DNA from: Candidatus Aminicenantota bacterium
GTDB lineage: Bacteria; Acidobacteriota; Aminicenantia; JAMOAD01
Assembly (NCBI GenBank): GCA_027061995.1
Contig: JAMOUT010000018.1
Location: 1-58,548 of the forward strand
DNA: 58,548 nucleotides
Reading direction: 5' to 3'
Each line of letters starts with the position of its first letter. Positions within the stretch are counted from its first letter, which is position 1. The notes under the pieces are model-generated. The model was not told where the DNA came from. It saw only the letters and a list, made by a program, of their open reading frames with translations, and searched no databases. This document shows positions 1 through 9,023 of this stretch, piece after piece. The position numbers were made by a program, and so were the translations under genes.

Positions 1-461
1 CATTTGCAAAGAATTTATACAGAGAGTATTCAGAACTTGAAAGAGATACAAAATTTGCAAAGGTGGGAGTAAAGATAGAAGACGGAGAGATAGAAGAAGC
101 GATAGAGATAATAAAAAGCATATATTCTGAGATACCATATACACAGATGAGAAAAGATAGGATAAACGAGGCATATTTTCATACGATATTTTACTTGATA
201 TTAACGGCATCAGGTGTAAATATCAGGACAGAGGTTCTGAATTACAAGGGGATAATGGATATGCTGATAGAAACAAAAGATAGATATTATATTATTGAGT
301 TTAAGTGCAATCAGAGTGCGGATAAAGCTATAGAGCAGATAAAAGAGAGAAGATACTATGAACCCTATTTAAACAAAGGAAAAGAGATGATTTTAATAGG
401 GATAAATTTTTCAACAGAAGAGAAAAATATTTCCGAATGGAAAACGGAAGAATTAAATTAA
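1..461 (+). CDS. PD-(D/E)XK nuclease domain protein, C-terminal part (5' truncated by window edge)
   Basis: The reading frame is open from the first bases of the window, so this is the end of a longer gene; the GTG at 63 is an internal codon, not a start. The visible 150 or so residues contain the signature of the PDDEXK_9 type nuclease domain that ends many AAA-ATPase-like proteins: an Asp in a GIMDML stretch, then YYIIEFK (the E-x-K half of the active site) and a QIKERRYYEPY helix. In this family the N-terminal part is usually a degenerate AAA-ATPase domain. Such proteins occur as multi-copy families of unknown function in many anaerobes. The other AAA-type gene in this window (7797-8690) is decayed and belongs to a different subfamily. 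The domain call is fairly secure; the role is unknown. Confidence 0.75.
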   Translation, partial: FAKNLYREYSELERDTKFAKVGVKIEDGEIEEAIEIIKSIYSEIPYTQMRKDRINEAYFHTIFYLILTASGVNIRTEVLNYKGIMDMLIETKDRYYIIEFKCNQSADKAIEQIKERRYYEPYLNKGKEMILIGINFSTEEKNISEWKTEELN

Positions 462-799
462 AGCCAAGAGTAGAAAGCATCAAAGGCAATATCGCACCAA
501 TTTTCTTGTTTCTTCTAATATTTGTTCTTTTAAAGTTTTCTTTCATTGTTATTCTCCCGATTTATAAATTTGTGCGGGAGCTTAACTTCATTTCGACTCT
601 CCGGTCTTAAAGCAATTAAAGCCACAATCATAAAGTATCAGAGTTATTTAATAGCTGAGCAGTGAATAATAATCTAAATTATGAGTTGTTAAAAGCTAAG
701 TTATGATGCCTTGTGAAATCCGTTTTTGAAATTGATTAATTAACCACCGATGTCATAAATAAAATATCGGGATAATAATAACAATCAAACAAATGTTTT
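462..799. other. Intergenic region, no gene supported
   Basis: This gap lies between the convergent ends of the nuclease gene and yicC. It holds no recognisable RNA gene. A minus-strand ORF starting near 546 has a plausible GGGAG ribosome site but runs backwards through the nuclease gene and resembles nothing. A small hairpin (CCGAT at 747-751 with ATCGG at 766-770) lies downstream of the yicC stop but has no clear T-run. Confidence 0.5.
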
Positions 800-1684
800 T
801 TATTCTATATTTAAAATCTGTTCTCTTATGTTTTCTATAAGTTCTTTTGTAAGAATGACCTCTTTGGATATCTCTTTGTCCTGAGATTTGGAGCCTATCG
901 TATTTATCTCCCTTAAACATTCTTGCATCAGAAAGCTTATCTTTCTTCCGACAGGTTCGGGAAATTCGGAATCAAGAAGTTCGTCAAGATAATTTATATG
1001 AGAGGCAAGTCTCTCTATCTCCTCATTTACATTCAGTTTATCAAGATAATATACTAATTCCTCATAAAATTTTTCTTCGGATATATCTTTAAGTTTATAA
1101 ATCTCTTTTAATCTGTCTTTGAATTTTGTTTTTACTCGATCAGGTTGTTTTTTGGCTATTTTCTTTATTTTTGATAATTGTTTTGTTAATTCTTTCGTGT
1201 ATTTTCTTAATGGGATTGCGAGTTTTTCCCCCTCTCTTTTCCTGTCTTCCGATACCTCTTCAAGTGCTGTTTTAAAGCTATCCGTGATAAATTTCATCTC
1301 CTTTTTATTAAAAGGGTAATCAACATAATTAATATTAAATACTCCGGGTAATTTTAAAAGGGAATCCATATTAAGAACTATGTTTTGACTTTTTTTCAGA
1401 TTAGGCTCTAACATAAATAATATCTCATTTAAAAGACTCGAATTAAGTTTGATTTTGAATTTTGTGGGATCGAAAAGTTCAAAATCAATCATAATATCTA
1501 TTTTCCCTCTTCTGAAATAATCTTCTATAATTTCCCTTAATGTAGGTTCCAAACCGAGCCATGTTACATTTCCTCTGAAATTAATCTCCAAAAATCTATG
1601 GTTTAATGATCTTATGGAGATATTAAAACTAAAAGTATCATACTGAAATGTTCTTGAAAAATGTCCTGTCATACTTCTTATCAT
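800..1684 (-). CDS. yicC: YicC/YloC family endoribonuclease
   Basis: A full-length (294 aa) YicC-family protein. The N-terminus MIRSMTGHFSR and the following SLNHRFLEI segment are the hallmark of the YicC N-terminal domain; the C-terminal GRKISFLMQECLREINT and KELIENIREQ segments match the DUF1732 domain. In characterised members the protein is a hexameric endoribonuclease acting on small RNAs and mRNAs. The start codon overlaps the stop of the upstream MsbA-like gene in an ATGA arrangement, so it is the last gene of the phospholipid/exporter operon that begins near 6034. YicC genes often sit beside gmk and rpoZ; that context is absent here. Confidence 0.9.
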   Translation of the reverse strand: MIRSMTGHFSRTFQYDTFSFNISIRSLNHRFLEINFRGNVTWLGLEPTLREIIEDYFRRGKIDIMIDFELFDPTKFKIKLNSSLLNEILFMLEPNLKKSQNIVLNMDSLLKLPGVFNINYVDYPFNKKEMKFITDSFKTALEEVSEDRKREGEKLAIPLRKYTKELTKQLSKIKKIAKKQPDRVKTKFKDRLKEIYKLKDISEEKFYEELVYYLDKLNVNEEIERLASHINYLDELLDSEFPEPVGRKISFLMQECLREINTIGSKSQDKEISKEVILTKELIENIREQILNIE

Positions 1685-3498
1685 AATTCTATCCTTTCGG
1701 GGAATTGCAATGAATAGAGATGAGCATATACCCCTTTTTTATTTAAAAGTTGTTTATGAGTGCCTTCTTCGATTAGCTCCCCATTGCTCAATACCAGAAT
1801 ATTATCGGCTGAAATGATTGTGGAAAGTCTGTGTGCCACTATTATTGTCGTTCTGTTTTGCATAAGGTTTAACAGTGCTTTTTGTATTATTGATTCTGAT
1901 TCTGAATCAAGAGCTGATGTTGCTTCATCCAAAATTATTATTGGCGGATCTTTCAGGAAAACTCTTGCGATTGATATCCTTTGTCTTTGACCGTTTGATA
2001 AAAATTGCCCCCTTTCTCCTACGAGAGTATCATATTTCTCAGGCAAAGATTCTATGAAATCATCTATTCTTGCGGCTTTTGCAGCTGATTTTACCTGCTC
2101 TATACTCTTTTGTTCTCCGCAAGTTATATTATTAAAAACAGTATCATTAAATAAAACTATATCTTGAGTAACCATCCCTATATTATCTCTTAGAGAGAGA
2201 AGATTATATTCCTTAATATCTGTTCCGTCTATATATATAGTTCCCGAAGTCGGGTCAAAAAATCGTGGTATGAGATTTACAAGAGATGTTTTCCCCGAAC
2301 CGCTTAAACCCACGATTGCAATTTTAGTTCCGTTTTTTATTTTAATGTTTATCCCTTTTAATACATATCCGTTTCCTTCATCATATTGAAAAAAGACATT
2401 ATCAAATTTTATATCCCCTTTTGCCCTGGATAGTTTTATTTTACCCGTGGATTTATCAACTTCATTTTTCTCGTTTAATATTGATTCCACCCTTTCAAGT
2501 CCCGCTATCCCCTGTTGTATGGATGTATTCGCTCTGCTTAGTTTTTTTATGGGGGGATACATTAAAAACATTGCGGTGAAAAATGACATAAATTGTCCGG
2601 GGGTTATGTTACCTGCGCGAATTTTATGAGAGCCGACGGTTAATATTATGGCTGCTACAACCCCTCCGAGAAATTCCATGAAAGGGGATGAGGCTGCCTG
2701 AATAAGGGATAGTTTCAGTTGTGATTTAAAATAATTATATGATTTTTTTAAGAATTTGTTTTTTTCAAACTCTTCCATATTATATGTTTTTATTATTCTG
2801 ATTCCATGGACAAGTTCATAGGTGGAGGTTGAGATATCACCGATTAATTCTTGAACCCGATGTCCCTCTTTTTTGGCGATAAAACTAAAATATTTTACGG
2901 GTAAAGCCGCAAGTGGAATTATTATGAAAGAGATTATTGCAAGATGCCAGTCCTGATAGAAAATAACAAAAAGCAGGGCTAAGAGAGTTAATGATTCCAC
3001 AACTATCTCCGATACAGTTGTTGTTACCGAATTTTTCACTTTTTCTATGTCATTTGTTATATGTGAAATTATCTCCCCTGTTTTTGATTTTGAGAAGAAT
3101 CGGATGGATTGTCTTAACAGATGAATGTATAATTTGTCTCTCATATCTCTTATAATTGTAAGACCTATGCTATTCATCTTATAATTCGAGAGAAAAGAGA
3201 AAAAAGCTTTTCCGAGAAAAATAAACGCCAAAGCTATAGGTATGTATTTTGCCAAATCAATATTTTGGGAAGAAACTAATTTTTCGATAAATTTTTTGAA
3301 AAGCAGTGAACCTGTCTTATGTGTTGTGGCTACAAGGTTATTCCCCTGTTTTAGAAATAATATATCCATTATAGGCTGAATGATTACCGAGATCAACATT
3401 GTAAAAAAGGCAACCATCGCCATTGAAAGGAATGCGATAAACACCCTTAATTTATAGGGTTTTAAAAGACTAAAGAGTTTTTTTATATCTTTGAACAA
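1681..3498 (-). CDS. MsbA-like ABC exporter (fused permease/ATPase)
   Basis: A 605-residue half transporter with a type-1 exporter membrane domain (about 1-330, six hydrophobic segments) followed by an ATPase domain. Walker A GLSGSGKTS is near residue 395, the signature LSNGQRQR near 500, Walker B IIILDEATSALD near 520 and the H-loop IVAHRLST near 554. Size and architecture fit lipid A/lipid flippases of the MsbA group, and the setting beside phosphatidylserine synthase and decarboxylase supports a lipid cargo, but drug or peptide export is not excluded. Translation probably starts at a TTG (3496-3498) 8 bases after a GGAG site; the gap to the upstream gene is 5 bases and its stop overlaps yicC. 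Confidence 0.85.
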   Translation of the reverse strand: MFKDIKKLFSLLKPYKLRVFIAFLSMAMVAFFTMLISVIIQPIMDILFLKQGNNLVATTHKTGSLLFKKFIEKLVSSQNIDLAKYIPIALAFIFLGKAFFSFLSNYKMNSIGLTIIRDMRDKLYIHLLRQSIRFFSKSKTGEIISHITNDIEKVKNSVTTTVSEIVVESLTLLALLFVIFYQDWHLAIISFIIIPLAALPVKYFSFIAKKEGHRVQELIGDISTSTYELVHGIRIIKTYNMEEFEKNKFLKKSYNYFKSQLKLSLIQAASSPFMEFLGGVVAAIILTVGSHKIRAGNITPGQFMSFFTAMFLMYPPIKKLSRANTSIQQGIAGLERVESILNEKNEVDKSTGKIKLSRAKGDIKFDNVFFQYDEGNGYVLKGINIKIKNGTKIAIVGLSGSGKTSLVNLIPRFFDPTSGTIYIDGTDIKEYNLLSLRDNIGMVTQDIVLFNDTVFNNITCGEQKSIEQVKSAAKAARIDDFIESLPEKYDTLVGERGQFLSNGQRQRISIARVFLKDPPIIILDEATSALDSESESIIQKALLNLMQNRTTIIVAHRLSTIISADNILVLSNGELIEEGTHKQLLNKKGVYAHLYSLQFPERIEL

Positions 3499-3503
3499 AT
3501 CTT

Positions 3504-4451
3504 TTACTCCAATATCTTTTTTAATAGTTTTATTACGCTATTGAAAATAGCTGTTTTATAATTATCCGCCGCAGCATTAATAAAAAATTCTGTTTTATTA
3601 AAATATTTTATATCCGATATCAGGATTTTATCTTGTTCAGCCGCTTTTTGCGGAGGGATAACTTTTTTATCGGTTAAATTAAAAAGATTCATTATATCAT
3701 AGGAGTATTTCAAAATATCCTTTTGAACGGGCTTTTTGCTCTTAATAAACATAAAGAATGAGATAGAGTGAAAAATCGGAGCGAGAAAACCCGTTATTCT
3801 TATGTTTTTGTTGTCAAGCAATATTTGAAGTTCATTGCTTATAATCTCTTCTTTTCCCGAGTCTATTTCGGAAAAACTGAAAGCTACCGGATTTGAAAAT
3901 ACTTCCGGTTTCACCGATTTAACATTTAGGGTATCAATTGTTTGTGATAATAATTCCTTAACTCCCCCCTCCTTTATTGAAACCGGAAACATTATAGTGG
4001 AATTGATATACTCCAATCCGAAATTATCTTGAATCGGTTTTAATATCTTGTATATTATAAAAGAGGAAGCCGAAGGGATTTTGATTGTTTTTATATTCTC
4101 ATAATCTGCTTCTTTATCTTCATTGTAAAGATAATCATATTTATTGAGAGAGTCCGTTATATCAATTAATATCCCTTTGTATCTCTTGGAAAATTCTTTG
4201 ATATCGTGAAATTCGGAAGCTATGATAATAATATCGTTTTTGATAAGGGAATCTATCTCGGGAAATTTTATTACAGTGGATTCCCCTTTGAAACTTCCTA
4301 CGATTGAAAATTCCTCTTTTGCATTATAATCATAAAATGTATAATCTATATTTGGTTCTGAAGAGTTCTCAAGTGATTTTAATAATTCTTTACTAAGTTC
4401 GGATTCATATCCGATAATACCGATTTTACGATTTTTTTGCTTTGAATTCAT
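3504..4451 (-). CDS. Usg-like aspartate-semialdehyde dehydrogenase homologue lacking the catalytic Cys
   Basis: A 315-aa protein with an N-terminal Rossmann-like segment (KIGIIGYESELSKELL) and a C-terminal half aligning with ASADH dimerisation/catalytic domains (FPVSIKEGGVKELLSQT, ITGFLAPIFHSISFF). At about residues 125-132, where true ASADH has NCST with the nucleophilic Cys, this protein reads PSASS. That matches the E. coli/Pseudomonas Usg group, which also lacks the Cys and has no assigned activity. It overlaps pssA by 26 bases and sits 5 bases before the MsbA-like gene, so it is cotranscribed with phospholipid genes. A role in lysine or threonine synthesis is unlikely; function unknown. 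Confidence 0.75.
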   Translation of the reverse strand: MNSKQKNRKIGIIGYESELSKELLKSLENSSEPNIDYTFYDYNAKEEFSIVGSFKGESTVIKFPEIDSLIKNDIIIIASEFHDIKEFSKRYKGILIDITDSLNKYDYLYNEDKEADYENIKTIKIPSASSFIIYKILKPIQDNFGLEYINSTIMFPVSIKEGGVKELLSQTIDTLNVKSVKPEVFSNPVAFSFSEIDSGKEEIISNELQILLDNKNIRITGFLAPIFHSISFFMFIKSKKPVQKDILKYSYDIMNLFNLTDKKVIPPQKAAEQDKILISDIKYFNKTEFFINAAADNYKTAIFNSVIKLLKKILE

Positions 4452-5208
4452 ATTCTTCCGTTTTAGCAGGTTTTTTCTTTAATAAAACAAGTCTGAAAAA
4501 ATTATATAATAGGTAAGAGTAAAGAACGATTGCTATTGTATAGCCTGTATAATAGACAAGTCCCAGAATTATTATGGATGAAAAAAGTAGAGGAAGAAAA
4601 TTCCTTGATTTCATCTTTAATTCTTTAAAACTTCTGAATTTTATTTTGGAAATCATAAAATATGCAAAAAGTATTACCCAAAATCCGAATAAAAGGGAGA
4701 AAGTTTTTGATGTTATTGGTTCGGGATGAATAAGAACCGCCGAGAATATTGATGAAGCTGCCATGGGGATTGGAAGACCCGTATATATTTGATTGCTTGA
4801 TGGGTTGTTCAAGTGAATTACATTAAATCTTGCAAGTCTGATAATTCCCGCCAACATGAATATTGAAGCGATTATAATTGAAAAAGGTTCCACCCCTTTT
4901 AAAGCCCATGAGTAAGCAAGGAAAGCGGGAGCTACTCCGAATGAAATAGCATCACATAAAGAATCCAATTCCGTGCCGAAATCGGATGCCACTTTGAGGA
5001 ATCTTGCTATTCTTCCGTCAAAAAAATCAAATATTGCGGCAAAAAAAATGAAGAGAGCCGCTTGAAAAAATTTGCCTTTAAAAGTATATATTATACTTAA
5101 AAAACCGAAAACAGCATTTCCTGCGGTAAACATGGATGGAATAAAATAAAAATCCAATTTCGGTTTTCTTGTGATTCTTGTGGTTCTTTTTTTATCGGTT
5201 TTTTTCAT
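4426..5208 (-). CDS. pssA: CDP-diacylglycerol-serine O-phosphatidyltransferase
   Basis: Catalyses CDP-diacylglycerol + L-serine to phosphatidylserine + CMP in the inner membrane. The 260-aa protein carries the complete CDP-alcohol phosphotransferase motif: D64-G65-x2-A68-R69-x8-G78-x3-D82-x3-D86, within a hydrophobic, multi-span protein. The first segment (FYFIPSMFTAGNAVFGF) is typical of the membrane-integral PssA type. It overlaps psd by an ATGA junction and the Usg-like gene by 26 bases. PssA next to Psd is the common arrangement for phosphatidylethanolamine synthesis. Confidence 0.93.
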   Translation of the reverse strand: MKKTDKKRTTRITRKPKLDFYFIPSMFTAGNAVFGFLSIIYTFKGKFFQAALFIFFAAIFDFFDGRIARFLKVASDFGTELDSLCDAISFGVAPAFLAYSWALKGVEPFSIIIASIFMLAGIIRLARFNVIHLNNPSSNQIYTGLPIPMAASSIFSAVLIHPEPITSKTFSLLFGFWVILFAYFMISKIKFRSFKELKMKSRNFLPLLFSSIIILGLVYYTGYTIAIVLYSYLLYNFFRLVLLKKKPAKTEEYEFKAKKS

Positions 5209-5807
5209 AAAAATCTCCCGATTTTTGTAAGTCCGCCCCTGACCTTATCTCCGATTTTAACATAAAGTTCGAAATTATCGGGGATATGGATATCGGTTCT
5301 CGAACCGAACATAACGATGCCCATTAAATCACCGGCTTTAACAGTATCATTCATCTTTTTCCAAGGTTTTATCCTTCGCGCGGCAACACCCGCTATTACA
5401 TCCATCTCCGAATAATGCTCCCCTTTTATACCAACCTTGACTCTTGAGTTTTCGGTCGATGCTTCCAATTTATAAGCGGGGTGATATTTTCCTTTGACTA
5501 TTTTAAGTGTCTCTATCTTTCCTGATATGGGAGCTCTGAAAACATGAACATTATATAAAGCGAGAAAAACACTTAATCTTTTACCCTCCTTTGTGTCCAC
5601 TATCTCAATAACTCTCCCGTCCGCCGGTGATAACATCTCTCCCGCTTGAAGTTCAGGTATTTTTCTCGGGGGATTTCTGAAAAAGAAGAGAAATGCTATT
5701 GTTAAGAGGAGGAAAAATGTGAAAGGGATATAGAGTCTGAAATACCAAAAGAGAGCTGTGAAAAACAGGGCGGGAATAATAAAAATCAGTCCGTCTTTAG
5801 CTATCAA
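5205..5807 (-). CDS. psd: Phosphatidylserine decarboxylase proenzyme (short, PSD-A type)
   Basis: Converts phosphatidylserine to phosphatidylethanolamine. At 200 aa this is the short form of the family. Two N-terminal hydrophobic segments (about 8-42) anchor it to the membrane; LSPADGRV at 59-66 and the self-cleavage motif FGSR at 167-170 are present, with cleavage expected between Gly168 and Ser169 so that Ser becomes the pyruvoyl group. The start appears to be a TTG that overlaps the upstream DUF465 stop codon, and the stop overlaps the pssA ATG, giving strict translational coupling. Confidence 0.93.
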   Translation of the reverse strand: MIAKDGLIFIIPALFFTALFWYFRLYIPFTFFLLLTIAFLFFFRNPPRKIPELQAGEMLSPADGRVIEIVDTKEGKRLSVFLALYNVHVFRAPISGKIETLKIVKGKYHPAYKLEASTENSRVKVGIKGEHYSEMDVIAGVAARRIKPWKKMNDTVKAGDLMGIVMFGSRTDIHIPDNFELYVKIGDKVRGGLTKIGRFL

Positions 5808-6034
5808 TTCTTTACCTCTTTATTTTCATAATTTTCAATCATCTCTTGCATCTTATCTTTTAATCTTAATTTTTTCTTTTTTATCTCTTTTATTAAAATC
5901 TCTTCATTATTTGTCAAATAATGCTTTTCTTTAAATTTATCCAACTCTTTTTCATAATTCTGGTGTTCATCATAAATCTTTTTAAATTCAGCATTATTGT
6001 TGATTAAAAGCTCCTTGATTTCGGTTTCTCTCAT
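5804..6034 (-). CDS. Small DUF465/YdcH-like coiled-coil protein
   Basis: A 76-aa, highly charged helical protein. The pattern EFKKIYDEHQNYEKEL followed by KKKLRLKDKMQEMI resembles the DUF465 (YdcH) family of short helical hairpins, whose function is unknown. It is preceded by AGGAGG and a promoter (6072-6100), making it the first gene of the operon that continues into psd, pssA and the lipid exporter. The family assignment rests on the K-x-K-L-x-LKD signature and length. Confidence 0.7.
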   Translation of the reverse strand: MRETEIKELLINNNAEFKKIYDEHQNYEKELDKFKEKHYLTNNEEILIKEIKKKKLRLKDKMQEMIENYENKEVKN

Positions 6035-6071
6035 AATACCTCCTTGATGATAAATAAAGAATTCATACGAT

Positions 6072-6100
6072 ATTTTACCACTTTATTAAAAAATAATCAA
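6072..6100 (-). promoter_or_regulatory. Promoter for the DUF465-psd-pssA operon
   Basis: On the minus strand, TTGATT (6095-6100) and TAAAAT (6072-6077) are separated by 17 bp and lie about 38 bases before the DUF465 start. It is the only good promoter seen ahead of the six-gene operon. Confidence 0.55.
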
Positions 6101-6102
6101 TT

Positions 6103-7515
6103 TTAATTGGGACAAACAGTTTTAAACATAGGATCCCAAGGGGGAAGAACCTCGGGTTCTTGTTTTAATATATTCAGGATTTTTTTTGGAACAAATTGTT
6201 TGTTTACAACTATTGCAAATACGAAATAATCAAACCAATTATCCTTCATGATAAGAAAACCGTTTTTCCCCGATTTCATTCCCCAACTGTTTTCTATTTT
6301 CCATTTTTCCGGTTTACCGTTTTGTATGTCAACGGCGGTTAATACCATTGCATGAGTGGGAATACTTTGTCTATAGAGAATTCTATCCCTTTTGCTCATT
6401 GAAAAATCCATTCCGAAGAGAGATTTATAATCATGAATTCCGGGTAGTAATAACCCCCTCTTACTGTCAAATTCTTTTCCGACATCGCAACCGAACCATA
6501 CGGGTTCACCCGCAATAATACTCTGTTTTGCCATCTGTTTAAGATAATTAACCGGTAGATTGATGAATGACATATCTCTCTTATCAGCCATATCCTTATC
6601 GTGTTTTATGGAATAAAGTTTATAAAACGGTTTATGAGGGGTATTGTAAATTATAACAAAATCATTAAGATTTATATCGATGAATTTCTTATAAAAGCTT
6701 ACAGGTGTATATTTTTTAACAGGGGATAATCTCCCTTTCTCCGTCTTATATCTGTAGCTGAATTCTTCGGGGGGGATTCCGAGAAAATACACAAGGAGTT
6801 TATAAACATCCTTTAGCATTTTTACTTTTTTAATATTGATTTTTTCAGAGGATACTTTATCATTGACCATTTTCCTCAATAAGACGGCATCCTTTCTTAA
6901 AAGTTTGGAGAGAATTCTGTTCATCATTCCGGAGTTACTTGAATTATATGTTTCAGGCATTATCTCTTTGGGAACAACCCCGTATTTTTCGACAAGGCTG
7001 ACAACCATATTCCATTGACCTCCGTCGGGAATGGGGTGATTAAGCCAATAATCGACCTCTCTGCTTAGTAGGGGTTTTTTTGCTGTTCCTATTATCCCTT
7101 CTAAAAAAAGATTGGCTTTTTCAAGCTTATCGTAAAATGTCCCGTAGTTTTGTGATAATTCAAAATTTTTAAGTTTTAATTTTTTTATTACCGCAAACCT
7201 CAGAACATTATAGCCTGCGAATAACCAGCATCTGCCCGATCTCTTTTGATTGGTTATCCCTTTTATATCTATTTTGTTTGAAAAATTAAAATCATGAAAT
7301 TTTTTTAATGCTTCTGTATTTACAACGAGAGTGGAAGGATTATTGTTTGATATTGCATTAAGCCTCATTTTAAAAATGGGATTATTCGGATCAACGGATT
7401 TCTTCAGTTCCATTAAGATTTTTTTTGAAATACCGAGCTCTTTTGAAAGAATAAAGTTTGAGGCGAATAATAAAATGAATAAAATTATTAATAAACTTTT
7501 GAAACCATTTTTCAT
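6103..7515 (-). CDS. Secreted C1-family cysteine peptidase (bleomycin hydrolase/PepC-like)
   Basis: A 470-aa papain-fold peptidase of the C1B group. Q90 and the nucleophile C96 lie in NQKRSGRCWLFA, the His in THAMVLTAVD (near 387), and the Asn in IENSWG (near 408), so the catalytic set is complete. Length matches bleomycin hydrolase/aminopeptidase C. Unlike the usual cytosolic enzymes, residues 1-24 form a clear signal peptide, pointing to export to the periplasm or outside. It is monocistronic, with its own promoter at 7550-7578 and a GGAGG site. Likely role: trimming or degrading peptides outside the cytoplasm. Confidence 0.85.
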   Translation of the reverse strand: MKNGFKSLLIILFILLFASNFILSKELGISKKILMELKKSVDPNNPIFKMRLNAISNNNPSTLVVNTEALKKFHDFNFSNKIDIKGITNQKRSGRCWLFAGYNVLRFAVIKKLKLKNFELSQNYGTFYDKLEKANLFLEGIIGTAKKPLLSREVDYWLNHPIPDGGQWNMVVSLVEKYGVVPKEIMPETYNSSNSGMMNRILSKLLRKDAVLLRKMVNDKVSSEKINIKKVKMLKDVYKLLVYFLGIPPEEFSYRYKTEKGRLSPVKKYTPVSFYKKFIDINLNDFVIIYNTPHKPFYKLYSIKHDKDMADKRDMSFINLPVNYLKQMAKQSIIAGEPVWFGCDVGKEFDSKRGLLLPGIHDYKSLFGMDFSMSKRDRILYRQSIPTHAMVLTAVDIQNGKPEKWKIENSWGMKSGKNGFLIMKDNWFDYFVFAIVVNKQFVPKKILNILKQEPEVLPPWDPMFKTVCPN

Positions 7516-7549
7516 ATTTTCCTCCTACGAATGGATGTGATAATTAACA

Positions 7550-7578
7550 ATTAAAACTCTTTTTGGGGAATTTGTCAA
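7550..7578 (-). promoter_or_regulatory. Promoter of the secreted C1 peptidase gene
   Basis: Minus-strand TTGACA (7573-7578) and TTTAAT (7550-7555) with exact 17-bp spacing, about 35 bases upstream of the peptidase ATG. Confidence 0.6.
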
Positions 7579-7796
7579 TGATAAAATTCAAAAAAGAGTT
7601 TTGCATACACGGGATATCAAGTGAAAAACCTTGGGAAAGTTAACTAATCAGCAGCATTTATTCGGTAGAAAAAATGTTTAACAAAATTAGTGTTTGAATG
7701 AGATAAAATATTTAAAATACGAGAAAAATGGAGATAAGGTTAAAAAACTCCCGAGTATTATTGATAGGAGTCTTAAATAGTAGTAATATTAAGTTA

Positions 7797-8690
7797 TGAT
7801 AAAAAGATATATGAATAAAAATGTGAATAATGATTTAAATCGGAAAATGGTTTTTATCGCAGGTCACGGATAAGCAGGAAGAACAACTCTTGCAAAAGAG
7901 ATAATAAATAAAATCGGGGTTTATCTTAATTGGGATATACCGGAAAACAGAGAGATAATCTTTAACAATGAAATCCTGATTCAAAAGAGATTATATTTGA
8001 TGAAATACGCATAAATATAGCGGCTGGAGAAATTATTTAAAAGGGGTATATGATAAATATTCAAACAAAAAAAGATACTTGTAATCGGGAGTGCTAAATT
8101 GGATTATTACAGATACGGGGGAGATTCATTGCAAGGAAGATATTTCTTTTACAGGCTTTATCCCTTTTCAGTAAAAGAATTAGATATAAAAAACAATGAT
8201 GAACTTGAAAAACTTTTAATTCTCGGTGGTTTCCCTGAACCATATCTGAGTAATTCCAAAATCGAAGCTAAAAGATGGTCAGAAAATTATAGAGATAGGG
8301 TTGTCTATGAGGAGATAAGAGATTTTGAAAGATATATCAAAAATGGAATTATTGCTGTTAAGGTTACCGGAATTAACAGGTTCTCCTCTCTCTATCAATT
8401 AAATCCGTCTCGGAAGATTTGCAAGTTTCTCATAAAACAGTTTCAGGGTATCTTTCTATTCTTGAAGGATTGTATATGATTTATAAAATCCCACTTTTGG
8501 TTCCCCGTTGATTAGAGCTGTTAAAAAAGAGTAAAAATATTACTTTTATAATTGGTCAATACTTAATGAAAATCCTTCAATTCAAGTTGTTTTTTAAGAA
8601 TATAATAAATGATATCGGCAATTTGTTTCTTACAAAAATTTATCTGATTTTAAAGGATTTTTCTTATAATTCCATGTTTTAAGTATTGTG
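7797..8690 (+). pseudogene. Decayed AAA+ ATPase / DUF4143 gene
   Basis: Pieces of one AAA+ATPase-DUF4143 protein can be read across different frames. From 7797: MIKRYMNK, then MVFIAGHG, a stop codon at the Walker A position, then AGRTTLAKEI and VYLNWDIPENREII; next IIFDEIRI (Walker B region), KGVYDKYSNKKRYL, IGSAKLDYYRYGG; then the intact stretch 8099-8400 with GDSLQGRYFFYRLYPFS; after a frameshift near 8400, SEDLQVSHKTVSGYLSILEG, and finally KYYFYNWSILNENP near 8525-8600. Multiple stops and frameshifts mean it is not functional. The family is often multi-copy; its members are usually regarded as selfish or toxin-related, with no settled function. Confidence 0.85.
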
Positions 8691-8845
8691 GAATTATTGA
8701 ATCCATTATACTTGGTTTTGCAGATTTTCATATTGCTGGATAGTTATTGAGGTTATTTCTCTGTTCTGTTTTAATACCGTTAACCTTCCTTTTCTTTTTC
8801 TGTTTCCATTTTTTACTTATACGAGGTTTCGAGAAAAAAAGGGTA

Positions 8846-8874
8846 TTGACAAAAATCAAAAGATATTTTATCTT
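8846..8874 (+). promoter_or_regulatory. tRNA-Gln promoter
   Basis: TTGACA (8846-8851) and TATCTT (8869-8874) at 17-bp spacing end 11 bases before the mature tRNA 5' end. Confidence 0.65.
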
Positions 8875-8885
8875 ATAGCCTATTC

Positions 8886-8957
8886 TGGGAAGTCGTCTAA
8901 CTGGCAGGACATCGGACTCTGGATCCGAGAGTTGGGGTTCGAATCCCTGCTTCCCAG
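8886..8957 (+). tRNA. tRNA-Gln (anticodon CTG)
   Basis: A complete cloverleaf: acceptor stem TGGGAAG with CTTCCCA, anticodon arm TCGGA-CTCTGGA-TCCGA giving anticodon CTG, T-arm with loop TTCGAAT, discriminator G at 8957. The 3' CCA is not encoded. Six T residues follow immediately, probably terminating transcription. Confidence 0.93.
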
Positions 8958-9023
8958 TTTTTTATCTCCTAATCCTTTATTTCCATTCTTTATATTTAAA
9001 AACATATCTGTTATAATAATTTT

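Noticed and set aside
328-546. 72-codon minus-strand ORF near the left edge
   Set aside because: Mostly antisense to the nuclease gene and without recognisable similarity, despite a weak GGGAG site.
3504-4451. True aspartate-semialdehyde dehydrogenase (asd)
   Set aside because: The catalytic Cys is absent (PSASS at the NCST position).
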